Assembly: GCA_030044045.1 (NCBI GenBank)
Contig: JASHWO010000095.1
Span: forward strand, 1 to 7,520
Length of the DNA: 7,520 nucleotides
DNA from: Acidimicrobiales bacterium
GTDB taxonomy: Bacteria; Actinomycetota; Acidimicrobiia; Acidimicrobiales; RAAP-2
Reading direction: 5' to 3'
A program made the translations under genes and the position numbers. Below, in pieces: positions 1 to 5,847 of this stretch. The notes below the pieces were generated by a model. The model searched no databases. It worked only from the letters and a program-made list of their open reading frames with translations, and was not told where the DNA came from. Positions within the stretch are counted from its first letter, which is position 1. The number at the start of each line of letters is the position of its first letter.

Positions 1-809
1 GCGTCGGCCGGGCTGCCGGCGGTGGTGAAGATGTACGACCGGGCGGCGTTCTCCAGCAGGGCCACCACCGGCCGCGGGCCGGCCACGAACCCGCCCAGCG
101 AGCCCAGCGTCTTGGACAGCGTGCCCACCCGGACCACCAGCAGGTCGTCGGTGACCTCGGGGCCCGGATGGGGGCCGAGGACGGCATGGGCCTCGTCCAG
201 CAGCAGCAGGGCGTCGTGCCGGCGGCAGGCGGCGGCCAGCTCGGGCAGCGGCGCCACGTCGCCGTCCATGGAGAACACGGTGTCGGTGACCACCACCGCC
301 GGGACGGCCGAGGCGGCCAGCAGCCGCGCCAGGTGGTCCGGGTCGGCGTGGCGGTACACGGCCACCTCGGCCCGGGCCAGCCGGCAGCCGTCCACGATCG
401 AGGCGTGGTTCAGCTCGTCGGAGAGGATCCGGGTCCCGGGCCCGCCGAGCACGGTGAGGGCGCCCAGGTTGGCGGCGAAGCCGGTGGGGAAGCACACCGC
501 CGCCTCGGTGCCCTTCCACTCGGCGATCACCGCCTCCAGATCCCGGTGGACCGGGCGGGAGCCGGTCACCAGCCGCGAGGCCCCGGCACCGGTCCCCCAG
601 CGGTCGAGCGCCCGGTGGGCGGCGGCCACCACCGCCGGGTGGCCGCTCAGGCCCAGGTAGTCGTTGGAGGCGAAGGCCACCACCGGCCGGTCGCCGTCGA
701 GCGTGCCGGCCGGACCGGCGGCGTCGAAGGCGAGCGGCGCCCGCCACCGCCCGGCCTCGGTCACCTGGCTGAGGCGCTCGGCGATGCGGTCCTCCCAGGG
801 CCCGGTCAT
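1..809 (-). CDS. bioF: 8-amino-7-oxononanoate synthase (KAPA synthase), C-terminus cut by window edge
   Basis: PLP-dependent alpha-oxoamine synthase that condenses pimeloyl-thioester with L-alanine to give 8-amino-7-oxononanoate (KAPA), a cytoplasmic step of biotin synthesis. The reverse-strand translation from the ATG at 809 gives 269 residues before the edge; family members are about 380-390 residues. Visible motifs are ASNDYLGLSGHP (47-58), the glycine-rich GTGAGASRLVTG (72-83), NHAS with His135, DTVFSMDGD (176-184), DEAHAVLG with Asp205 and His208, and TLSKTLGS with the Schiff-base Lys233. Spacing matches E. coli BioF closely. The start is supported by GGAGGGG four bases upstream and by the ATGA overlap with the bioA stop, so the two are probably translationally coupled. 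Other alpha-oxoamine synthases (KBL, HemA, SPT) share this fold, but linkage to bioA decides for BioF. The C-terminal part lies beyond the left edge. Confidence 0.93.
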   Translation of the reverse strand, partial: MTGPWEDRIAERLSQVTEAGRWRAPLAFDAAGPAGTLDGDRPVVAFASNDYLGLSGHPAVVAAAHRALDRWGTGAGASRLVTGSRPVHRDLEAVIAEWKGTEAAVCFPTGFAANLGALTVLGGPGTRILSDELNHASIVDGCRLARAEVAVYRHADPDHLARLLAASAVPAVVVTDTVFSMDGDVAPLPELAAACRRHDALLLLDEAHAVLGPHPGPEVTDDLLVVRVGTLSKTLGSLGGFVAGPRPVVALLENAARSYIFTTAGSPAD

Positions 810-2293
810 CCGGCCCCTCCGGGGGGTCCCGCGCCGGTCCCGCCAGGATCGGTGTGGCGGCTGGCACCGGCACCGGCGGTCTCGGCGCCGGCGGGGGCAG
901 CCGTACCGGCCGCCCTGCCCGCGCCGGCGTGGGCGTCCGCGCCGGCGATGTCGGGGCCGGTCACGTCGTCCAGGGCGCCCTCCAGGGCGTCGACGATGCG
1001 GTAGGTCTCCCCGGACGTGACGTTCAGCGGCGGCATGAGCACCACCACGTCGCCGAGGGGCCGCAGCAGCACCCCCCGGGCCACGGCGGCGGCGCAGACC
1101 CGCCGGCCCCACCGCAGGCCGGGACCGGGAGGTGACAGCGCCACTCCCACCATGAGCCCGCGCTGGCGGACCGCGCCCACCGCCGGGTGGCCGGTCACCT
1201 TCTCGCCCAGCAGCGCGGCCAACTGCGCCCCCCGTTCCCGGACGTTGGCCAGCACGTCGCGCTCCTCCAGCAGGCGCAGGTGGCGGAGGGCCACGGCGGC
1301 GGCCAGGGCGTTGCCCCCGTAGGAGTGGCCGTGGAAGAACGTGCGCGGCCCCAGGTCCTCCCCGAGGAAGCTCCGGTACACGTGGTCGGCGGCCACCGTG
1401 GCCGACATGGGCAGGTAGCCGCCGGTGATCCCTTTGCCCAGGCACAGCAGGTCGGGACGGAGGCCGCACTGCTCGGAGGCGAAGAGCGTCCCCGTCCGCC
1501 CGAAGCCGGTGGCCACCTCGTCGCACACCAGCAGCACCCCGGCCCGCCGGCAGGCCCGACCGAGGGCGGCCACGTCCTCCGGCTCGGCGCAGCGCATGCC
1601 CGACGCCCCCTGCACCAGCGGCTCGATCACCACCGCCGCCAGCTCGCCGGCGTGGGCCTCCACGACGGCGCAGGCCTTGGCCGCCCACCCCGGGTCGGCA
1701 TAGCCCGGGGTGCGCAGGACCGGGAACCGCAGCGGGTCGAACGTGGCGGCGAACACCCCGCCGTCGCCCAGCGACAGCGAGCCCACGGTGTCGCCGTGGT
1801 AGGCGTCGCCCAGGGCCAGGAACCGGGTGCGGCCCGTCTCGCCCAGGTTGACCCAGTGCTGGAAGGAGATCTTCAGCGCCTGCTCCACGGCTACCGCGCC
1901 GTCGGCGGCGAAGAGGAAATGGGGCCCGTCCACCGGCACCACCGGGCGCAGCGCCTCGGCCAGCTCCACTACCACGGTGCTGCCGTTGCCGAGCATGGTG
2001 GCGTGGGCCACCTGGCCGAGCTGCTCGACCAGCGCCGCGTCGAGCTCGGGCACCCGGTGGCCGAGGGTGTTGACCCACAGCGACGAGATGGCGTCCAGGT
2101 AGCGCCGCCCCTCCACGTCCACCAGCTCGTGGCCCTCGGCCCGCTCGACCACCACCGGCGAGTTGTCGGCGTAGGCCGCCATCTGGGTGAAACCGTGCCA
2201 CACCACGGCGGCGTCCCGGGCCACCCAGTCACCCCTGGGGGCCCAGTCACCCCTGGGGGCGGGGTGGCGCCCGCCGTCCGATCCACGCTCCAT
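806..2293 (-). CDS. bioA: Adenosylmethionine (or lysine)-8-amino-7-oxononanoate aminotransferase (DAPA synthase)
   Basis: Class III PLP aminotransferase converting KAPA to 7,8-diaminononanoate in biotin synthesis. The 495 residues are longer than the usual 420-450. Motifs: WHGFTQM (32-38; the family usually has WHP), SLWVNTLGH (71-79), ADGAVAVEQALK (130-141), AYHGDT (164-169), the PLP Asp258 in DEVATGFGRTG, Schiff-base Lys287 in LGKGITGG, HGHSYGGN (321-328) and RPLGDVVVLMPPL (411-423). The last two resemble the lysine-using Bacillus form more than the SAM-using E. coli form (HGPTFMGN, RPFG), so the amino donor is open. Two oddities: an 18-bp tandem duplication encodes APRGDW twice near the N-terminus, and residues about 447-495 form an Ala/Gly/Pro-rich tail reaching bioF. 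The start is uncertain. ATG at 2293 has a poor ribosome site, whereas GTG at 2224 has AGGGG seven bases upstream and would give a start closer to family length, MARDAAVVWHGFTQM. Confidence 0.93.
   Translation of the reverse strand: MERGSDGGRHPAPRGDWAPRGDWVARDAAVVWHGFTQMAAYADNSPVVVERAEGHELVDVEGRRYLDAISSLWVNTLGHRVPELDAALVEQLGQVAHATMLGNGSTVVVELAEALRPVVPVDGPHFLFAADGAVAVEQALKISFQHWVNLGETGRTRFLALGDAYHGDTVGSLSLGDGGVFAATFDPLRFPVLRTPGYADPGWAAKACAVVEAHAGELAAVVIEPLVQGASGMRCAEPEDVAALGRACRRAGVLLVCDEVATGFGRTGTLFASEQCGLRPDLLCLGKGITGGYLPMSATVAADHVYRSFLGEDLGPRTFFHGHSYGGNALAAAVALRHLRLLEERDVLANVRERGAQLAALLGEKVTGHPAVGAVRQRGLMVGVALSPPGPGLRWGRRVCAAAVARGVLLRPLGDVVVLMPPLNVTSGETYRIVDALEGALDDVTGPDIAGADAHAGAGRAAGTAAPAGAETAGAGASRHTDPGGTGAGPPGGAG
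2224..2259. repeat. Perfect 18-bp tandem duplication at the bioA 5' end
   Basis: The 18-mer CCCAGTCACCCCTGGGGG occurs twice back to back (2224-2241 and 2242-2259) with no mismatch. Read on the minus strand it gives APRGDW twice, if bioA starts at 2293. If bioA starts at the GTG at 2224, the repeat lies in the leader and the copy next to the start supplies the AGGGG ribosome site. Each unit contains an odd-length palindrome, CCCCTGGGG. It is an in-frame duplication that looks recent because it is perfect. Confidence 0.9.
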
Positions 2294-2330
2294 GGCCCCG
2301 ATTCTCGACCAGCGGGCGGCCGCGGTCCAC

Positions 2331-2394
2331 CTGCCCCCGGCCGGTGGGTGGCCGCGACCACCCCTCCGCCCGTCCCTCTGCCCCCGGCCGGTGG
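2331..2394. repeat. 17-bp direct repeat in the bioA/ribC intergenic region
   Basis: CTGCCCCCGGCCGGTGG occurs exactly at 2331-2347 and again at 2378-2394, 47 bp start to start. Each copy contains the self-complementary core CCGGCCGG. Two exact copies of 17 bases in 161 bp of non-coding DNA are unlikely by chance even at this GC content. Their position between divergent genes makes a regulator-binding pair possible, but the spacing is not a clean multiple of a helical turn and the regulator is unknown. Confidence 0.7.
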
Positions 2395-2440
2395 CCGGTG
2401 GGCGCCGGCGCGCGACAATGGGATGTTCCCACGAGGCGCC

Positions 2441-2446
2441 AGGAGG
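2441..2446 (+). promoter_or_regulatory. Strong Shine-Dalgarno site fixing the riboflavin synthase start
   Basis: AGGAGG ends eight bases before the ATG at 2455. This is the best ribosome binding site in the window. It rules out upstream in-frame start candidates, which would add low-complexity residues absent from the family. Confidence 0.85.
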
Positions 2447-2454
2447 AGCTCGCC

Positions 2455-2940
2455 ATGCACCGGATCGGTGTGGTCGACACCATGTTCGCCCGCTATGACA
2501 TGGGGGCCGAGGCCATCGACGAGCTGAAGCAGTGCCCCGGGTACGGCAAGCGCTTCGAGGTCACGCGCTGGACGGTCCCCGGCTTCAAGGACCTGGCGGT
2601 GGCGGCCAAGCGGCTGATCGAGCAGGAGAGCTGCCGGATCGTGGTGGCCCTGGGTATGCCGGGGAAGGCCCCGATCGACAAGACCTGCGCCCACGAGGCC
2701 TCCTCGGGGATCATGCAGGCCCAGCTCATGACCTCCACCCCCATCCTGGAGGTGTTCGTCCACGAGGACGAGGAGGACGACCCGGTCCAGCTGGCCGCCG
2801 TCTGCCGGGACCGGGCCCGCAAGCACGCCCGGAACGCCTACTGGATGCTCTACGAGCCCGAACAGCTCGTGGCCCGGGCCGGCCAGGGCGTCCGCCAGGG
2901 CTACGCCGACGCCGGGCCGCTGGTGCCGACCGCCAGCTGA
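2455..2940 (+). CDS. ribC: Riboflavin synthase, archaeal (pentameric, lumazine-synthase-like) type
   Basis: Predicted to dismutate two 6,7-dimethyl-8-ribityllumazine molecules into riboflavin plus the pyrimidinedione precursor, the last step of riboflavin synthesis, in the cytoplasm. The protein has 161 residues, close to the 150-160 of the methanogen enzyme. Family-specific blocks run through its length: VVDTMFARYDM (6-16), TVPGFKDLAVA (40-50), VALGMPGKAPIDKTCAHEAS (64-83), MQAQLMT (87-93), ILEVFVHEDE (97-106) and AGQGVRQGYADAGP (142-155). From memory these match archaeal RibC almost block for block. They differ from plain lumazine synthase (RibH) and are unrelated to the two-domain bacterial RibE. 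It stands alone on the plus strand, divergent from bioA; its stop is 59 bases from the convergent methyltransferase stop. No other rib gene is visible. A riboflavin-synthase-like lumazine synthase role is the main alternative. Confidence 0.88.
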   Translation: MHRIGVVDTMFARYDMGAEAIDELKQCPGYGKRFEVTRWTVPGFKDLAVAAKRLIEQESCRIVVALGMPGKAPIDKTCAHEASSGIMQAQLMTSTPILEVFVHEDEEDDPVQLAAVCRDRARKHARNAYWMLYEPEQLVARAGQGVRQGYADAGPLVPTAS

Positions 2941-2999
2941 GCCGCCTCGACGTCGGCGAGCGGGTCAGGCTCCGGCCGCTGGCGCAGCCGGGCGGACGC

Positions 3000-3734
3000 T
3001 CAGGCCACGCCGGGCGGCGCGTACCGGGCCAGCGCCCACACCACGCAGTCCGGGTCCACTGTGGTCACCGGCAGCTCGGTGAGCGGGAAGCCGTCCTCCA
3101 GCAGCAGCGAATCGCCGACCAGGCCGTCGGCTATGGCCTCGCCCCAGGCCCGTACCGGGCCTACCCCGTAGTCTCGGCTGGGCTCCAGGTCGTCCATGAG
3201 CACCAGCGTGCGGGGACCGCTGAGGGCGGCGCAATTGGCGATGTCGGCCTTGGCCACCTCGTAGTCGTGCCCGCCGTCGATGTACACGAGGTCGTAGGCG
3301 ACCCCCGGGTGGGCCGAGGCATGCTCGGGGACGGTGGTGCGCGAGTCGCCCTTGACCAGGCGATGGCGGCCCGGGAACTTCCGGTCGATCAGCTCCTTGA
3401 CCATGTCCACGTACGGGTGCTCGCCCAGGTCGAAGGAGACGACCTCGACCTCCGGGCGGCTGGACAGGAACAGGTAGCTGGAATGGCCGGCGTTGAACCC
3501 GACCTCGGCCACCCGGGTGATCCAGGTGTAGCGGGCCATGAGGCGCTGGATGAACCGCGCCTGGGCCTTCACCATGTGCCCCTCGGTCGGCAGCATCCGC
3601 CCCTCGGCGGCAACGGCCCGGGGGAACCGGCGGGCGAAGGCCATGGCCAGCTGGCGGTTGTAGGGGCCGAGGGGATCGGCCGGATCCACCAACCACCGGA
3701 TCTCGCCGGCCAGTGCCCGGGGCTTCATCGGCAT
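3000..3734 (-). CDS. Class I SAM-dependent methyltransferase (Methyltransf_24-like)
   Basis: A Rossmann-fold methyltransferase of 244 residues; substrate unknown. Motif I is AEVGFNAGHSS (76-86), the SAM-binding loop. SFDLGEHPY (100-108) holds an acidic residue at the end of strand 2, where the ribose hydroxyls are usually bound. VKGDSRTTV (127-135) precedes YDLVYIDGGHDYE (147-159), whose IDGGH pattern is typical of the Methyltransf_24 and cephalosporin-hydroxylase-like groups. VLMDDL (178-183) follows. This family often acts on sugars or glycan precursors, which fits the neighbours but is not shown by the sequence. It lies 21 bases downstream of the exported-protein gene on the same strand and is probably co-transcribed. 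The ATG at 3734 directly abuts GGCAGG, while the in-frame ATG at 3728 sits six bases after it. The later start, giving MKPRALAGEIRW, is therefore probably correct. Confidence 0.85.
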   Translation of the reverse strand: MPMKPRALAGEIRWLVDPADPLGPYNRQLAMAFARRFPRAVAAEGRMLPTEGHMVKAQARFIQRLMARYTWITRVAEVGFNAGHSSYLFLSSRPEVEVVSFDLGEHPYVDMVKELIDRKFPGRHRLVKGDSRTTVPEHASAHPGVAYDLVYIDGGHDYEVAKADIANCAALSGPRTLVLMDDLEPSRDYGVGPVRAWGEAIADGLVGDSLLLEDGFPLTELPVTTVDPDCVVWALARYAPPGVA

Positions 3735-3755
3735 CCTGCCAGCATGCCCTATCGG

Positions 3756-4634
3756 TCACGCCGACAGGGCGACCATGACCGCGCAGCTGTCGATGGCGGA
3801 TCCGCCGTAGAAGCCGATGGTCTGGTTCGGCGGCCGGTCCGACCGCCAGACCGCCTCGTCCAGGAGCAGCGGTTGGTCCTGGTTGTCGAGCCCCGGGTTC
3901 TCGCCGATCACCCGCCAGCGGGACGGCCGCACCCACCGCTCGCCGGACGGCGATGTGCCGCCGTTGTCGAAGAGGGCCAGCACCAGCGCCGGAAGCCGGG
4001 ACGGCACCGCCGAGGTGGCCACCGTGCTGCGGTGGCTGTCCGTGGCCGGGGAGGGACCGCTGGTGGAGGTCCCGGTCGCCGTGACCGAGAGATCCCCGGG
4101 GAGCCCCGACAGCTCGACCACCTCCGCCGTGTCCGTGCCGGCGGTACCCGCCGGCTCGGTGCCCAAACGGACCATGGTGATACCCGCCGGACTGTCCGTC
4201 CGGTAGAAGATCGCCGCCTGGAGGCCACCGGTGGCGTAACCGCCGGTGCCGCCGTCGGCCGTATTGCCCCCGATCACCGACGCGGCCAGGCGCCACCCGG
4301 CCGGATGCCACCGCGGCTGGTGCATGCCGCTGGTGAGCACGCCGTCCGAGATGGCCGCCACCAGCAGGTCGCCGGCGGTGGTGGGCCGGGGGAACCGGAC
4401 CACCAGGGCCGCCGGCCCGGCCACCGTCCCCCCGGGTGAGCCGGCCACCACCCCCTGCCCTACCTCGACCACCACCGGGCGGAAGGCGGCGGCGCCCGCC
4501 ACGAGGTGAACCCGAGTGGGGAACGGCCAACCGAGCAGTGCCGAGACCAGTCCGGCCACGACCACACGACGGGACGAACCTCCACTGGTGCTACCCTGCA
4601 CGTGCGTCGACCGCCGAGGTGCGTCTGGGCGCAT
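3756..4634 (-). CDS. Probable exported beta-rich protein of unknown function
   Basis: Not recognised as a named family. It has 292 residues if started at the ATG at 4634. An arginine pair followed by a hydrophobic run (SSRRVVVAGLVSALLG, 20-35) and an Ala-rich stretch ending VAGAAAF (45-51) look like an export signal. SRRVVV approaches the Tat consensus, although Sec or a membrane anchor is possible. The rest is rich in Thr, Ser, Gly and Val, with alternating short strands such as TAGDLLVAAIS, AIFYRTDSPAGITMV, AEVVELSGLPG and LPALVLALFDNG. That layout recalls the jelly-roll-like domain seen in many bacterial surface proteins, which is an inference from pattern only. Two Cys at most are present. 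The start is uncertain: third-position GC drops in the first 23 codons, and the GTG at 4565, 13 bases after GGAGG, is an alternative. It is followed by the methyltransferase in a likely operon. Confidence 0.7.
   Translation of the reverse strand: MRPDAPRRSTHVQGSTSGGSSRRVVVAGLVSALLGWPFPTRVHLVAGAAAFRPVVVEVGQGVVAGSPGGTVAGPAALVVRFPRPTTAGDLLVAAISDGVLTSGMHQPRWHPAGWRLAASVIGGNTADGGTGGYATGGLQAAIFYRTDSPAGITMVRLGTEPAGTAGTDTAEVVELSGLPGDLSVTATGTSTSGPSPATDSHRSTVATSAVPSRLPALVLALFDNGGTSPSGERWVRPSRWRVIGENPGLDNQDQPLLLDEAVWRSDRPPNQTIGFYGGSAIDSCAVMVALSA
4592..4597 (+). promoter_or_regulatory. Candidate extended -10 for the first GNAT acyltransferase gene
   Basis: TACCCT preceded by TGC gives TGCTACCCT, an extended -10 of the TGnTAnnnT form. 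It would start transcription near 4604, about 30 bases before the ATG at 4633. No good -35 is visible. It lies inside the first codons of the divergent exported-protein gene if that begins at 4634, which supports a shorter form of that gene. Confidence 0.35.
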
Positions 4635-5847
4635 GCACCGTCAGATGGACGCGGCTCTCCTCGACCCCGGCACGCTCTCCGACTCCCAGGAGGAAGAGTG
4701 GCGTGGCCTGGTGGCGCGGGCGGTCGAGCCCAACCTGGCGTTCGAGCCAGAGGCCGTGCTCCCCTCGGTGGCACACGTGCCGGGATGGTCCGCCGTACGG
4801 CTGCTGGTCGCCACCGACGGGGATCGCTTCGCAGGATGCCTCCCGCTCCGGCTGCAGCCCCGCCAGCGGAACTTCCCGGTACCGTCGGCCACCACTCGGC
4901 TCGATGGCACATCGGTGCCCCTGCTCCCGGTGCTCGGCACGCCGCTGCTCGACCGGACCTCGACCGATGCCGCCCTGGCCACCTTGCTCGATGCACTCAC
5001 GTCGCGCGACCTCACCTGGCCGGGCGGGGCCGGCCCGTCGGTGGTGTTCCTCGACCGGTGGCACGCTGGCGGCGAGGTTGCCGGGCGCTGGCGCGCCGCC
5101 TGTGCCGAACGCGGTCTCCGGTTGGTCGAGACCGACCACTGGCAGCGCCCCGCCCTCTCCCGCGACGCCGGGGAGACATGGCCGGCGTGCCTCGGGCGCC
5201 GGCGCCTGGCCGAGTCGGGGCGGAAGGCCCGGCGCCTGGCCGAGGCGCTCGGCGGTCCGGTCCGCTGCGTCGACCGCGCCGGCGACCCGCGGGCCGTAGA
5301 CGACTTCCTTCGCCTGGAGGCCTCCGGGTGGAAAGGCCGGGCGGGCACGGCGCTCCTCGGCACAGTGGGCAGGGCAGCCGCCTTTGGCGAGTCGTGCCGC
5401 CGTTGGGCTGCCAGTGGCCGCCTCGCCATGCTCACCCTCGAGGCCGACGGCATCCCGGTGGCCATGCGGTGCGCCGTACGGTCCGGTGACCACCTCTTCC
5501 TCCACAAGATCGCCTACCACGACGACTACGCGCGCTTCGGCCCGGGAGTCCAGCTCGAGCTGGCCACCGGCGAGCACTTCATGACGGCCAGCGAGGCTCG
5601 CTGGATGGACCCCTGCTGCGCGCCATCGAACACGTTCTACCCGGACTTCCTTCCTCACCGCCTGTCGGTGGCCAGCGCGGCGACGGCGGTCCGCACCGAC
5701 GGTGCGGCCGTCCTGGCGATACGAGCCCTCGCTTCGCGGCTTCGCCACAGCGCGCGCCGAGCGAGGCTCACGGCCCGGAGCGTGGCGCGATCGCCCGCGC
5801 CGCCGGTGGCCACCACCACCGATGCCACCGCCCGGCGGTCGGGGTAG
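4633..5847 (+). CDS. GNAT-fold acyltransferase, CelD/BcsL (BioF2-like, Acetyltransf_6) family, paralogue 1
   Basis: The 404-residue protein has the two-lobed layout of CelD/BcsL-type acyltransferases, which are associated with cellulose and exopolysaccharide synthesis and related to FemAB enzymes. The N-terminal lobe has RAVEPNLAFEPEAVLPSV (29-46) and FAGCLPL (66-72). The GNAT-like C-terminal lobe has FLRLEASGWKGRAGTALL (225-242), SGRLAMLTLEADGIPVAM (261-278), LFLHKIAYHDDYARFGPGVQ (288-307) and WMDPC (324-328), then an Arg/Ala-rich tail. It is predicted cytoplasmic; donor and acceptor are unknown. The paralogue ending at 5655 shares each of these blocks. The ATG at 4633 has GAGGTG twelve bases upstream; the ATG at 4645 is possible. 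The last 193 bases are read on the opposite strand as the tail of the paralogue. Not a biotin enzyme despite the historical BioF2 name. Confidence 0.85.
   Translation: MHRQMDAALLDPGTLSDSQEEEWRGLVARAVEPNLAFEPEAVLPSVAHVPGWSAVRLLVATDGDRFAGCLPLRLQPRQRNFPVPSATTRLDGTSVPLLPVLGTPLLDRTSTDAALATLLDALTSRDLTWPGGAGPSVVFLDRWHAGGEVAGRWRAACAERGLRLVETDHWQRPALSRDAGETWPACLGRRRLAESGRKARRLAEALGGPVRCVDRAGDPRAVDDFLRLEASGWKGRAGTALLGTVGRAAAFGESCRRWAASGRLAMLTLEADGIPVAMRCAVRSGDHLFLHKIAYHDDYARFGPGVQLELATGEHFMTASEARWMDPCCAPSNTFYPDFLPHRLSVASAATAVRTDGAAVLAIRALASRLRHSARRARLTARSVARSPAPPVATTTDATARRSG
5655..5847. other. 193-bp convergent overlap of the two acyltransferase genes
   Basis: Both genes read through this segment on opposite strands. 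The TAG of the plus-strand gene lies opposite the Leu-Tyr-Pro codons of the minus-strand LYPDRR motif. The TGA of the minus-strand gene lies just after the plus-strand FYPD motif. Each tail is thus antisense to the other, from the same conserved point onward. The phase puts third codon positions opposite third codon positions. Confidence 0.85.

Larger units (their letters stand above)
2294..2454. promoter_or_regulatory. Divergent intergenic region between bioA and the riboflavin synthase gene
   Basis: This 161-bp gap must hold the promoters of both divergent genes. Toward bioA, GAGAAT on the minus strand (2308-2303) matches four of six -10 bases and lies ten bases before the ATG at 2293. It would give a nearly leaderless transcript, or about a 70-base leader if translation begins at 2224. 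Toward the riboflavin gene, GACAAT (2414-2419) also matches four of six, about 35 bases before the ATG. Neither has a convincing -35 element, which is common in high-GC actinobacteria. I see no conserved FMN riboswitch core and no recognisable BirA-type palindrome. Confidence 0.4.

Noticed and set aside
2294..2454. FMN riboswitch or biotin repressor (BirA) operator upstream of the cofactor genes
   Set aside because: No conserved RFN-element core and no AT-containing BirA palindrome could be found in this region.
1187..2527. 446-codon plus-strand open frame antisense to bioA
   Set aside because: Its His/Gly/Arg/Gln-rich product reflects the complement of bioA; every conserved bioA motif lies on the other strand.
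2972..2991. Possible terminator hairpin (CCGGC...GCCGG) between the convergent riboflavin and methyltransferase genes
   Set aside because: The stem is only five pairs with a ten-base loop and no T-run on either side; such stems are common by chance in this composition.
2532..4439. Long open frame on the plus strand across the riboflavin gene, methyltransferase and exported-protein gene
   Set aside because: Its product is rich in Gly, Arg and Pro with no family motif, and it is antisense or out of frame to well-supported genes; long shadow frames are expected at this GC content.
2965..4530. 521-codon open frame on the minus strand over the methyltransferase and exported-protein genes
   Set aside because: It is the shifted frame of two genes with clear composition and motifs, gives a low-complexity Gly/Arg/Pro product and ignores both gene boundaries.
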